From: Cryptomeria japonica
Taxonomy: Eukaryota > Streptophyta > Pinopsida > Cupressales > Cupressaceae
Direction: 5' to 3'
DNA length: 64,000 nt
Assembly (NCBI RefSeq): GCF_030272615.1
Contig: NC_081406.1
Coordinates: forward strand, 236,073,922-236,137,921
Shown here: positions 9,920 through 22,622 of the stretch, one piece after another
Layout: the number at the start of each line of letters is the position of its first letter
How positions within the stretch are numbered: position 1 is the first letter of the stretch
Made by a program: the position numbers and the translations under genes
The notes under the pieces: model-generated
Seen by the model: only the letters and a program-made list of their open reading frames with translations
What the model was told of the DNA's origin: nothing
The model's database searches: none

Positions 9920-12416
9920 TGTAAGGCCTCACCTCGACTCAGTCTGACATTCAGTGGATTTTATATTTTAGAGTATTATGGATACTTTATTTTGATGCAT
10001 TTTGAGACTTAGAATTTATATGATTTCAGGACTTGGATAACATTGCTATGATTTGATGATTTACTTACATGCTTTATGAGATAGAACACTACATAATTGT
10101 TGGATAGGATGATATTGCAATGTTAGATGTCATTATTGAATTTGCAAGACTTTACTCTGAATATAGAACCATGATGTATGTTTAGTTTATGTGAATTGGG
10201 ATGAAATTGCTTATGTGAATTTGCTTGATAAAAGATGTATTCAATCTATGCAGATGAAAATTGTATGCAAGTGATGATGTGCATTGTTATAGTATTGAAT
10301 TATATTATATTTGGATATTTGGAAGTACTAATGTGTAAATTGAGATGCGCAGGAAATTTACCATGTGACCATGGAAAATTACGGAGAATCAAACCTAGAC
10401 CTATGTATGTTCGTAAAGCCAGGGTTTGTCTATTTGGAGAGACAACACCCCGTTTGTGTTGTATTTTATTCGTAACTGTATATGCTGCATGAGTGTTAGA
10501 GTGTTAATTAAATTTTAATGTGTAAAAACCTCAAGAGACAACTTCATGTTTTATTTTTGTAAAAGTGTTTTAATTGTGTCACTTGACACATGTGTATTTA
10601 AATTTAATTATTTTGTCTCTTGGAGGGAAAGTGTTTAATTAATTATTAAATAAAATAATGTGTTGTCAAAAAGATATTTTGAGAATATAATATTTGGAGA
10701 GGTCAACTTATGTTTGACCCGAAAATAAACTTCAGAAGGGTTTAGAATGGGTTAAATGAACACCTAGGGGTAGTTTAATAGGGTTTCCTAATGCCCATAA
10801 GGTATACCTAGGGGTTAGGGGTAATTTTAGGCAAGTTTCTACTTTATAATGATCTTTTTAACGCTTTAAAAATTGGCTTTTTTGAGTTGAACGAAAATTG
10901 AAAATTGAAGTGAAATCAAATCAAGATATTTTCCTTTTGGGAAGGAAAGTCTTTTTGCATTTTTGCTTTCTTCCTTCTTTTTTTTTTTTTTTTTAGAATC
11001 CTGTGAGAACTCAGAGAGTGAGCTTCTTAAGGAAGATTTTTGGGAATAGCTGGTTAATCACCCACTCTCCATTTTTGGAGACAGAAGAAAATTTAGAAGA
11101 AAAATAATGTTATGGAATAGAGGAAATTGAATAAGGGTAGAAGGAAAAAGAATTGTGGATTGGGCAGCTCTTCATCAGAAATCATAATAACCTTTGGGCA
11201 GATTAAGGTTGGTTTCAATTTCTACTTTTAATGCCTTTTTCTTGTTTATGTCTGGAAATTGTTGAATGCGAAATCTGTATTCTTGAAAATGGATGTTTGA
11301 AAATCTTTTGGTGTTTTGTTTTATGAATGAATGTGTTTTGGGAGTTTTCTCAAGATCTCTTACTCTTGGGAGAGAAGAGGATCTTGAGGGTGGTAGCAGT
11401 GACAGCCCTCGAGTGAGAGACTCTCTTTTGAGAGCGATCACAAGGGATCTTGGTGTGACCCTTGCTGCATGGCCTGTTTGTGCAATGGGGGTTATAAGGA
11501 GGGTAATAAGGCTAGAATGCCTTTGGGGGGCATAAGGATTTAGGGGTTGAGATTCTTGATATTTCATTTTTGCCATGAGATGGCTTCTTGTTTATTACAT
11601 ACTTGCAGATTCTCCTCAAGGTATTTGGTCCACTACCACCCTTTGAAAAATGATCACCACCAGAGTGTGGTGTTGTGAAAAGCCAGGTTGGGAAAGTGTC
11701 TGGATTATTTGTATGCTTGTGTTTCTATGTGTTTGCTTGTTTGTTACCCGTCTAGGAATTGGTTCTCCGAGCTCGGGGGTGGCTACCAGTTAGCCTAGGC
11801 TGGGAGGTGAGTACTCCGTGGTCAATTTTGTGTTTTCTATTATGCAGGAAATTCAGAAGAAAGAGGATAGGATTCATGAAAGATATTCAGAAGATTGTAT
11901 TTGAAGATATTTGAATTCAGTTGTACATGTTTGTTTAAAGTTGTTGTAAATAAATGCCTCAATTCAAGAGAAAGGAGAAGCAAGTTGTAATTTGTAATAG
12001 TAGACTTGAAGTCTTAATGTTGTGACTGTTCAGAGAAAACATTCTGTAAATTTGGTAGAATATTTTAGAGATGTTTTAAAGAAAGAAAAGCTTGTTAATT
12101 CTACTTCTAGTTTATATAAAAAAAAAAGGTTAAATTGTGTTGCATGCAAATAGCTTCTTGTATTATGGAAAGAAATAAAAGATTTGTTTTTCATTTAGAC
12201 TTTAATTATATTTCACTTGTGGCAAATAAAAGATTATTGTTGTTGAAAGATTTCTATGTATTTTAAAATAAAAAAAAGTTGTTTTATGTGAATATTCTAT
12301 TTAAAAAAAAATATATAAATGGATTTCTTTATTTCCAGAAAAAGTATAATGTATCTTTGTAAAACACTTTGAATTGTATTTTTGTTAACATTGATTTAAA
12401 AGCTAGTTTTTTTAGA

Positions 12417-12527
<111 letters not shown>

Positions 12528-12674
12528 TTTTGATTAAACTTAATGTTATCTTTTTCTTTATTATATTAGTTTAGAATTTTGTATGTAAAATTCTCTTTCA
12601 AAAAAAAACATATATAAATTTATATTGAAATAAATTTCTTTTTTTTTTACTATGCTTATTTAAGTTATTTATAT

Positions 12675-12709
<35 letters not shown>

Positions 12710-12788
12710 CATATAAATATTATTATGTATTTTAATTTTAAAAAAAAAAATTTATAAAAAAAAATATGTTTGGGGCCCCCCGCGGACT

Positions 12789-12990
12789 CCACTGTGTGTA
12801 CACACAGTGGACGACCGCGCGGCGCGCACTGTGTGCACACACAATGGAGCCGCTTGCGGCACCCACTGTGTGGGCACATAGTGGACGGCCACGGCCGCCA
12901 CTGTGTGGCCACACAGTGGGGAGCCGCTAGCGGCGCCCACTGTGTGGGCACACAGTGGTGCCGCGGCGCCACTGTGAGCTCACACAGTGG
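12789..12990. repeat. Array of six 22-bp palindromes in the 5' LTR
   Basis: Six palindromes at 12789-12810, 12826-12847, 12863-12884, 12898-12919, 12937-12958 and 12969-12990. Each has a CCACTGTGTG arm, a two-base centre and the reverse-complement arm, and starts are spaced 32-39 bp. Units 1 and 4 are perfect. Spacers are GC-rich and partly self-complementary (ccgcttgcgg, ccgctagcgg, ggccacggcc, gccgcggc). The block sits in DNA that is otherwise strongly AT-rich. Each unit could form a hairpin in single-stranded DNA or RNA, or act as a repeated protein-binding site. Confidence 0.95.
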
Positions 12991-13290
12991 TGCGCGCGGC
13001 CAGCCCGCCACTCGAAACCCCCGTGACCTGCAACTTGAGATCATGGCCACTTGTAGGGCCTTCGGCCCAGCATGAAACTTGTCTGTTAAAAAAGAAAAAT
13101 TGGGTTAAACCCTAGCCCGAAAGGGGCTAGGGCAATTTAAATACAAAAAAATAAATAAATATATTATTTAGTTTGGAAAATATTTATAAAAGAAATTAGA
13201 ACCCTAATTACGGTTGGGCAGCAATATGGTTTTTAATTAGGAAATTATAATGGTATTCAAATTGAGAATTAAAATATCTGCCATTTAAGT

Positions 13291-13293
<3 letters not shown>

Positions 13294-13354
<61 letters not shown>

Positions 13355-13370
13355 TCCATATATATATATG
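13294..13370. repeat. Second TA microsatellite in the 5' LTR
   Basis: A long TA run, then tgtttcca, then a shorter TA run. In the 3' LTR the same place (about 22071-22138) has a different arrangement, with two TA blocks around tgtttcca and tgggaa. Confidence 0.85.
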
Positions 13371-13817
13371 TAAATTTATGAATTTTTGGAGCATTTGTAT
13401 AGTAATTAAATTTTAATATATAAATATATGCATATTCAAATATGAATATATGTATATATTTAAATAATCCTGATTTTAATTTGGGATAAAATATAAAGAG
13501 AAAATTTAAAAAAAAAATTTGAAAGGACTATATAGTCATATCGGGAGATAAATTAAAATATCTCTCCTATTCCCTTTAGTATGTTTAATTAAATAAAACT
13601 ATTGACTAAGTATCTCTTGGAGGTAGAATTTAAACCAGTAGATTTTCCGCAATTAAAATATAATAAATTATCAAAGCTTAATTCGTTTCGGAAATAGCCG
13701 AAATTTAATAATGAAATTTTGTTTAACGCTTGTCGCAAGAGTGTGCTTGTTAATTAAATTAGTATCTTTTAAAAAAAAATTGTTCCGTTTTTGCCCTAAA
13801 TTTTGGGCATGACATTT

Positions 13818-13829
13818 TGGTATCAGAGC
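13818..13829 (+). promoter_or_regulatory. Primer-binding site, tRNA-Met type
   Basis: TGGTATCAGAGC lies three bases after the 5' LTR. It is the standard plant initiator tRNA-Met complement used by most Copia and chromovirus elements. Confidence 0.95.
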
Positions 13830-13971
13830 AAGGTTTCCACACTAGGAACCTTACTCACTTACGTTTCGCCTTAAATATATTTAAAATTATTTTGTTAAAT
13901 GGAATTTTGAATTTAAATAAATTTAATTCTCAAAGAAATAAATTAATTGTTTTGTCTTATTTCCTCTTAGG

Positions 13972-16900
13972 ATGCCTCCGTTGACGTGACAAGCTCGCAA
14001 GCGCGGACGGGGTCCTAGACGTGAGCGCCTAGCTCGCGATGAGGAAGAGAGGGAGGCATCAGTTCCAGAGGAGAACCCAGGAGCACCTCCCGAACAGCCA
14101 AATGAACCTAACCATGACCTTTTAGCAGCCATTCAGAATCTTATTGGCATTGTTTAGGAAAGGATTCCAGCAGAGAACCCTCCGTTTAGGAGTCATGACT
14201 CTAGAAGTCATAGATCTGTTGATAGAGAACGAAGCAGGAGCCCAGCTCCGATTCCTGTAGAGAGCCAGGGTGGTAATGAGCCAGAGTCAGTGCATATGCC
14301 AGGACCACCTCCTGTGGTGGAACCAGTTTATTTTGAGAGAGGTCATCGAGATCCAGGGGATCTCATCAGGGAGGTCATGCGCCTCCAACCACCATCCTTC
14401 GGAGGTTCTACAGATGGAGTAGAGGCTGAGGCATGGCTTCTGAGTCTTGAGAGGTGCTTTGCATTGCATTCTTATTAGAGCAACTTGAAAGCACGTGTTG
14501 CAATTCATCTTCTGAGAGGGACAGCCTCCACTTGGTGGAGACAGGAAGAGTACAAATGCGGATTAGTACCTGATACACTCACTTGGGAGATATTCACCGA
14601 GAGGTTCCGTGAGAGGTACCTATTAGAGCACTTCAGGCAGCGTCGTATAGACAAATTTCATGATCTCCAACAAAAAGGTTTGTCAGTAACCCAGTATGAG
14701 AGTAAATTCTTTGAGTTGTTGCCATATGTAGATTATCTAAAGGATGAGAAACTTCTTGTAAACCGCTTCATCAGGGGATTGAATGCCGGTATAGCCGAGC
14801 CTGTTAGGATGTCCGCTCCAGAGAGCCTTCGGGTTGCTGTAGAGAAGGCACTGATTGCCGAGGAAATTCAGGTTAGACCACAGGACAATAGGGATCGATA
14901 TCAGAACCGAAATCCCGCACCTCAGACTTATGGATTCCAGAAACCACATTGGAAGGGGAACAACCGAAATTCTCAGGGGTTCTCCAAACCCCCTCCTCCA
15001 CAACAGACACCACAGAACCAAAGGCAGAAGCCTCTACAGTATCCGCAGGGCTCCAAGCCCAAGCAGTGGCAGACTCAGGGACAGAAACGTGATCAGAGAG
15101 CACAGGGGCAGTACACACAACTGGCGGGGCCTCAGCAGTCCTCCAGGGGTGGGTACAGCGGATCCAGTAGAATAGGAGGTCAGGCTTTTTCTAGGCCTCA
15201 GGGTGCCCAGTTCCAGGCACGGGGTGCTTGCTTTACTTGTGGAGCCATGGGGCACTTGGCGAGGGATTGCCCTCAGGGACAGGTAGCAGGGAGTCAGCGG
15301 ATGGCCACTTCAGAGCCGACAGTTGGTGATATGGGCAGGTCCCATAGAGTATTCATAGCGGTTGACAACCGCCAGGTTGATCATCAGGCCACGGTTATCG
15401 AATCTTCAGGTATTATCAGAGGTAACAATGTATCTATTTTGTTTGATTCAGGAGCTACTGACTCCTTTATATCTCCATTGGTTGTGGAGCGTTGCGGGCT
15501 AGTGGCAACTAGGTAGGGTGTCAGTTGGGAAGTGGAATTAGCTTCAGGGGCTAGAGTGTCAGTGGAATCAGAGGTTAGGGCATGTCAATTGCAGATTGGC
15601 AAGACCACCACTGTAGTAGACCTTAGAGTGACTCCACTTGGATCTTATGGGATCGTACTTGGCATGGATTGGCTTTATGCCCACAGAGCCAAGATGGATT
15701 GCCGCCTGAAAAAGATCGAGTGTGAGGATGATCATGGTTTGCCCATAGTTATCACCGGGATTCAGAGGCCCGTGTCTCTTCGTATGATCTCCGCAATGCA
15801 GCTCAAGCGGAGCATGCGGAAGGGATGTCAGCTTTTTGCTATCACTATCAGTGATAGAGGAGAAGAGGAGGAAAAAGAAACATCGCTCGATGACCATCCT
15901 ATCCTTCAGGGATATTCAGATGTATTTCCTTCAGAGTTACCGGGAATGCCTCCCCGCAGAGAGATTGATTTTCATATAGACCTAGTACCAGGAGCCGAGC
16001 CAGTTTCCAGAGCACCTTATAGAATGACCACAAATGAGCTTAATGAACTTAAAATTCAGCTTGAGGAACTTCTTGAGAAGGGTCATATCCGTCCTAGCGT
16101 ATCCTCGTGGGGTGCACTAGTTATCTTCGTTAAGAAGAAGGATGGATCTCTCCATTTGTGTATGGATTATCGACAGCTAAATAAAGTAACCATCAAGAAC
16201 CGATATCCTTTGCCCAGAATTGATGATTTATTTGACCAGCTTCAGGGTGCCAAAGTCTTTTCCAAAATAGATTTGAAGTCAGGATACCATCAGTTGAGAA
16301 TAGTGGAAAGTGATATCCACAAGACCGCATTTCGCACTAGATATGGTCACTATGAGTTTACCGTAGTCCCCTTTGGACTTACGAATGCCCCAGCAGTTTT
16401 TATGAGTCTCATGAATGGGGTGTTCCGTACCTTTCTGGACCGTTTTGTTATTGTGTTCCTCGATGATATATTGATATATTCTCGGAATGAGAAGGAGCAT
16501 GAGGAGCACCTGAAACAGGTATTGCAGTGTTTGCGAGATAACCAGTTGTTTGGCAGCCTATCGAAGTGTGCTTTCTTTCAATCTGAGGTCAAGTACCTTG
16601 GACACGTTATTTCCGGTGATGGGATCTCAGTTGACCCATCAAAGATTAGGGCTATTATGGATTGGCCAGCGCCTACCAGTGTGACAGAGGTCAGGAGTTT
16701 CATGGGTTTAGCAGGATATTACCGACGTTTTGTCGAAGGTTTCTCCAGAGTCGCACACCCTATTACCTCTCTTCAGCGTAAAGGGAAGAAATTTGAGTGG
16801 ACAGAGAAGTGCGAGAAGGCCTTTCAGGAACTCAAGAAGGCACTTACTAGCGCTCCTATCCTTGTTGTACCAGATCCTTCAGCTGATTTCATGGTTTGTA

Positions 16901-18738
16901 CCGATGCTTCCTTAGAGGGTTTAGGGGCAGTTCTTATGCAAGGTGGTAGGGCCATAGCTTTCAAGTCTAGGAAACTTAAGACTCATGAACTTAATTATCC
17001 CACTCACGACCTTGAGCTCGCAGCAGTAGTGCATGCACTTGTGAGGTGGAGACACTTCCTTCTAGGACATCACTTTGAGTTGCATTCAGATCATCAAAGT
17101 CTTCAGTACATCTTCACTCAGCCGAACCTTAATGCACGTCAGAGGAGATGGATGGAGTTTTTGTGCGAATATGATTTTGATGTTCACTACATCAAGGGAA
17201 AGGAAAATGTAGTTGCAGATGCCTTGAGTAGGAGACGTCATGAGGTTTACACTATATCCATGGGCACAGACTTGAGGGACCGTATACTTCGGCACTTGTC
17301 AGAGGATGGATGGTATGCAGAGGTTTGTCAGGTGTTACGTTCTCAGGTCACTCTAGAAGGGAAATATGTGGATTATTCTTTGGAGTCTGATGGACTATTA
17401 TGCCACAGAGGGTGCATTTATGTACCTTCCTCCGGAGGGTTGCGAGAGTTCATTGTCATGGAAGCTCATAGAGCTCCTTATGCAGCGCATCCCGGGGTTA
17501 AGAAGTTGCATGCTGACTTGAGGCAGTTGTATCATTGGCCGGGAATGCGGCAGCTCATTGCTGAGATAGTAGCTCGGTGTCTCGAGTGTCAGAGGGTAAA
17601 GGCGGAGCACCGCCATCCAGGTGGGTTGCTTCAGTCTCATGCTATACCAGAGTGGAAGTGGGATACTATATCCATGGATTTCATCATTGGTCTTCCTATG
17701 TCTTCTCGTCGCCATGATGCTATCTTGGTGACAGTTGACAAGTTGACCAAAGTAGCTCACTTTTCACCAGTTCGTACTACATTCACAGCTCCAGCAGTAG
17801 CACAGGTGTTCTTGCGAGACATTGTTAGGCTTCATGGCATACCCCGCAAGATTATCTCTGACAGGGATTCTCTTTTTACTTCTACCTTTTGGAAGTCATT
17901 ATAGGCACCTATGGGCACTAAGCTCAATTTCAGTACAGCCTATCACCCGGAGACAGATGGTCAGACAGAGAGGGTCAATCAGGTGTTAGAGGATATGCTT
18001 CGTATGTACATCATGGATCATCAGACCCGATGGGAGGAGTATCTTCCTTTAGTGGAGTTTGCCTATAACAATGGGCATCACACTTCTTTGGGGATGCCAC
18101 CCTATCAGGCATTATACGGCAGGCCTTGCAGGACGCCCTTGAGTTGGGATCGCATAGAGGATAGAGTTGCTATTGGTCCTGAGTTAGTTCGGGATATGGA
18201 ACAGCAGGTGGATTTGATTAGGCAGCGTCTCAGAGAGGCTCAAGATAGACAGAAGAAGTATGCCGATGCAAAGAGGATAGATCGTAGTTACTTGGTTGGA
18301 GACAGAGTTTTCCTGAGAGTGCGACCGCATAAGAGTCCGATCCGTTACGGAAAGGGTTCTAAGCTCGCACCTTGCTTTGTTGGACCTTTTGAGATTTTGG
18401 AGAGGATAGGCCCAGTTGCCTACCGTTTAGCTTTAACACCTAGCCTGTCACGCATCCATGATATGTTTCATGTTTCAGTTTTGAGAAAGTATATCTATGA
18501 TGAGTCTCACATTTTAGATTGGGATGCCTTGCAGGTGGAGTTGGACGGGCAGCTAGCTTTGGAGCCCATTCGCATTTTGGCAAGCCGGACATTGGCCCTT
18601 CAAGGTCGAGAGCTGGACCAGGTCAGGGTCCAGTGGGATTGTTATGATGAGGTTACGGCTTCATGGGAGGACGCAGCACGTATGAGATCAGAGTACCCTC
18701 ACCTCTTTGATGAACTCCAAGAGGAAGTTCATGCCTAG
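13972..18738 (+). pseudogene. gag-pol of the Tekay-like chromovirus, five nonsense mutations
   Basis: One reading frame of 1588 codons from ATG 13972 to TAG 18736-18738, with no frameshift. Stops interrupt codons 6 (13987), 62 (14155), 169 (14476), 515 (15514) and 1311 (17902). Gag covers about 14340-14870, followed by a Gln/Pro/Gly-rich linker and the zinc knuckle CFTCGAMGHLARDC at 15229-15270. The protease has the DSGATDSFI motif near 15450. Reverse transcriptase is at about 15990-16620, with [10 protein letters not shown] near 16455. RNase H is about 16890-17235. Integrase has an HHCC finger near 17460-17600, Asp in DFIIGLP, Asp in ISDRD, and Glu in the HPETDGQTERVNQ region. A chromodomain-like segment lies at about 18560-18715, ending in SWEDAARMRSEYPHLF. 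Family members normally encode one Gag-Pol polyprotein, so the stops should disable this copy. Confidence 0.95.
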
Positions 18739-18748
18739 AGGGGGAGGA
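18737..18748 (+). promoter_or_regulatory. Polypurine tract of the Tekay-like element
   Basis: AGAGGGGGAGGA abuts the 3' LTR start TGTGAGG and overlaps the last two bases of the pol stop codon. Confidence 0.9.
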
Positions 18749-21243
18749 TGTGAGGCCTCACCTCGACTCAGTCTGACATTCAGTGGATTTTATATTTTAG
18801 ACTATTATGGATACATTATTTTGATGCATTTTGAGACTTAGAATTTATATGATTTCAGGACTTGGATAACATTGCTATGATTTGATGATTTACTTACATG
18901 CTTTATGAGATAGAACACTACATAATTGTTGGATAGGATGATATTGCAATGTTAGATGTCATTATTGAATTTGCAAGACTTTACTCTGAATATAGAACCA
19001 TGATGTATGTTTAGTTTATGTGAATTGGGATGAAATTGCTTATGTGAATTTGCTTGATAAAAGATGTATTCAATCTATGCAGATGAAAATTGTATGCAAG
19101 TGATGATGTGCATTGTTATAGTATTGAATTATATTATATTTGGATATTTGGAAGTACTAATGTGTAAATTGAGATGCGCAGGAAATTTACCATGTGACCA
19201 TGGAAAATTACGGAGAATCAAACCTAGACCTATGTATGTTCGTAAAGCCAGGGTTTGTCTATTTGGAGAGACAACACCCCGTTTGTGTTGTATTTTATTC
19301 GTAACTGTATATGCTGCATGAGTGTTAGAGTGTTAATTAAATTTTAATGTGTAAAAACCTCAAGAGGCAACTTCATGTTTTATTTTTGTAAAAGTGTTTT
19401 AATTGTGTCACTTGACACATGTGTATTTAAATTTAATTATTTTGTCTCTTGGAGGGAAAGTGTTTAATTCATTATTAAATAAAATAATGTGTTGTCAAAT
19501 GGATATTTTGAGAATATAATATTTGGAGAGGTCAACTTATGTTTGACCCGAAAATAAACTTCAGAAGGGTTTAGAATGGGTTAAATGAACACCTAGGGGT
19601 AGTTTAATAGGGTTTCCTAATGCCCATAAGGTATACCTAGGGGTTAGGGGTAATTTTAGGCAAGTTTCTACTTTATAATGATCTTTTTAACGCTTTAAAA
19701 ATTGGCTTTTTTGAGTTGAACGAAAATTGAAAATTGAAGTGAAATCAAATCAAGATATTTTCCTTTTGGGAAGGAAAGTCTTTTTGCATTTTTCCTTTCT
19801 TCCTTCTGTTTTTTTTTTTTTTTAGAATCCTGTGAGAACTCAGAGAGTGAGCTTCTTAAGGAAGATTTTTGGGAATAGCTGGTTAATCACCCACTCTCCA
19901 TTTTTGGAGACAGAAGAAAATTTAGAAGAAAAATAATGTTATGGAATAGAGGAAATTGAATAAGGGTAGAAGGAAAAAGAATTGTGGATTGGGCAGCTCT
20001 TCATCAGAAATCATAATAACCTTTGGGCAGATTAAGGTTGGTTTCAATTTCTACTTTTAATGCCTTTTTCTTGTTTATGTCTGGAAATTGTTGAATGCAA
20101 AATTTGTATTCTTGAAAATGGATGTTTGAAAATCTTTTGGTGTTTTGTTTTATGAATGAATGTGTTTTGGGAGTTTTCTCAAGATCTCTTACTCTTGGGA
20201 GAGAAGAGGATCTTGAGGGTGGTAGCAGTGACAACCCTCGAGTGAGAGACTCTCTTTTGAGAGCGATCACAAGGGATCTTGGTGTGACCCTTGCTGCATG
20301 GCCTGTTTGTGCAATGGGGGTCATAAGGAGGGTAATAAGGCTAGAATGCCTTTGGGGGGCATAAGGATTTAGGGGTTGAGATTCTTGATATTTCATTTGT
20401 GCCATGAGATGGCTTCTTGTTTATTACATACTTGCAGATTCTCCTCAGGGTATTTGGTCCACTACCACCCTTTGAAAAATGATCACCACCAGAGTGTGGT
20501 GCTGTGAAAAGCCAGGTTGGGAAAGTGTCTGGATTATTTGTATGCTTGTGTTTCTATGTGTTTGCCTGTTTGTTACCCGTCTAGGAATTGGTTCTCCGAG
20601 CTCGGGGGTGGCTACCAGTTAGCCTAGGCTGGGAGGTGAGCACTCCATGGTCAATTTTGTGTTTTCTATTATGCAGGAAATTCAGAAGAAAGAGGATAGG
20701 ATTCATGAAAGATATTCAGAAGATTGTATTTGAAGATATTTGAATTCAGTTGCAGATGTTTGTTTAAAGTTGTTGTAAATAAATGCCTCAATTCAAGAGA
20801 AAGGAGAAGCAAGTTGTAATTTGTAATAGTAGACTTGAAGTCTTAATGTTGTGACTGTTCAGAGAAAACATTCTGTAAATTTGGTAGAATATTTTAGAGA
20901 TGTTTTAAAGAAAGAAAAGCTTGTTAATTCTACTTCTGGTTTATAAAAAAAAAAAAGGTTAAATTGTGTTGCATGCAAATAGCTTCTTGTATTATGGAAA
21001 GAAATAAAAGATTTGTTTTTCATTTAGACTTTAATTATATTTCACTTGTGGCAAATAAAAGATTATTGTTGTTGAAAGATTTCTATGTATTTTAAAATAA
21101 AAAAAAGTTGTTTTATGTGAATATTCTATTTAAAAAAAAAAATATAAATGGATTTCTTTATTTCCAGAAAAAGTATAATGTATCTTTGTAAAACACTTTG
21201 AATTGTATTTTTGTTAACATTGATTTAAAAGCTAGTTTTTTTA

Positions 21244-21286
<43 letters not shown>

Positions 21287-21430
21287 TTATATTTTTGATT
21301 AAACTTAATGTTATCTTTTTCTTTATTATATTAGTTTAGAATTTTGTATGTAAAATTCTCTTTCAAAAAAAAACATATATAAATTTATATTGAAATAAAT
21401 TTCTTTTTTTTTTACTATGCTTATTTAAGT

Positions 21431-21462
<32 letters not shown>

Positions 21463-22582
21463 TATATATATATTTATATATATATACATATAAATATTAT
21501 TATGTATTTTAATTTTTAAAAAAAAAATTTATAAAAAAAAATATGTTTGGGGCCCCCCGCGGACTCCACTGTGTGTACGCACAGTGGACGACCGCGCGGC
21601 GCCCACTGTGTGCACACACAGTGGAGCCGCTTGCGGCACCCACTGTGTGGGCACACAGTGGACGGCCACGGCCGCCACTGTGTGGCCACACAGTGGGGAG
21701 CCGCTAGCGGTGCCCACTGTGTGGGCACACAGTGGTGCCGCGGCGCCACTGTGAGCTCACACAGTGGTGCGCGCGGCCAGCCCACCACTCGAAACCCCCG
21801 TGACCTGCAACTTGAGATCATGGCCGCTTGTAGGGCCTTCAGCCTAGCATGAAACTTGTCTGTTAAAAAAGAAAAATTGGGTTAAACCCTAGCCCGAAAG
21901 GGGCTAGGGCAATTTAAATACAAAAAAATAAATAAATATATTATTTAGTTTGGAAAATATTTATAAAAGAAATTAGAACCTAATTAGGGTTGGGCAACAA
22001 TATGGTTTTTAATTAGGAAATTATAATGGTATTCAAATTTAGAATTAAAATATCTGCCATTTAAGTAAAATATATATATATATATATATATATGTTTCCA
22101 TATATATATATGGGAATATATATATATATATATATATGTAAATTTATGAATTTTTGGAGCATTTGTATAGTAATTAAATTTTAATATATAAATATATGCA
22201 TATTCAAATATGAATATATGTATATATTTAAATAATCCTGATTTTAATTTGGGATAAAATATAAAGAGAAAATTTTTTAAAAAAAATTGAAAGGACTATA
22301 TAGTCATATCGGGAGATAAATTAAAATATCTCTCCTATTCCCTTTAGTATGTTTAATTAAATAAAACTATTGACTAAGTATCTCTTGGAGGTAGAATTTA
22401 AACCAGTAGATTTTCCGCAATTAAAATATAATAAATTATCGAAGCTTAATTCGTTTCGGAAATAGCCGAAATTTAATAATGAAATTTTCTTTAACGCTTG
22501 TCGCAAGAGTGTGCTTGTTAATTAAATTAGTATCTTTTAAAAAAAAATTGTTCCGTTTTTGCCCTAAATTTTGGGCATGACA
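18749..22582 (+). repeat. 3' LTR of the Tekay-like element, 3834 bp
   Basis: Starts TGTGAGGCCTCACC and ends TTTTGGGCATGACA, followed by target duplication ttttc. It is collinear with the 5' LTR throughout, including the palindrome array (21566-21767). The main length changes are in TA tracts. Confidence 0.95.
21566..21767. repeat. Array of six 22-bp palindromes in the 3' LTR
   Basis: The same six units and spacers as at 12789-12990. Units 2 and 3 have fully complementary arms here, where the 5' copy has mismatches (acaatgg, acatagtgg). Unit 1 has one mismatch here (tacgcac) and is perfect in the 5' copy. The ancestral array therefore had better symmetry than either copy now shows. Confidence 0.95.
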
Positions 22583-22587
22583 TTTTC
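22583..22587. repeat. Target-site duplication ttttc, right copy
   Basis: Matches 9915-9919 exactly. Confidence 0.95.
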
Positions 22588-22610
22588 AATCTTGTGTTGC
22601 CATCAATGCC

Positions 22611-22622
22611 AAAGGGGGAGAT
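22611..22622 (+). promoter_or_regulatory. Polypurine tract of Copia A
   Basis: AAAGGGGGAGAT directly precedes the LTR start TGTTGGTATT, identical to the tract of Copia B. Confidence 0.9.

Noticed and set aside
10235-10492. 85-codon ORF identical in both Tekay-like LTRs (also 19064-19321)
   Set aside because: Identity follows from near-identical LTRs; no domain, no start context, no independent evidence for coding.
11175-11576. 133-codon minus-strand ORF in the Tekay-like LTR (also 20004-20405)
   Set aside because: Same argument; the overlapping plus frame is also open, as expected for low-stop composition.
12789-12990. CRISPR-like array
   Set aside because: Regular spacing resembles one, but the units are palindromes, the spacers are self-complementary, and the block is part of a plant LTR present in both LTR copies.
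14855-15175. Alternative-frame ORF over the gag linker
   Set aside because: Shadow of the Gln/Pro-rich gag region.
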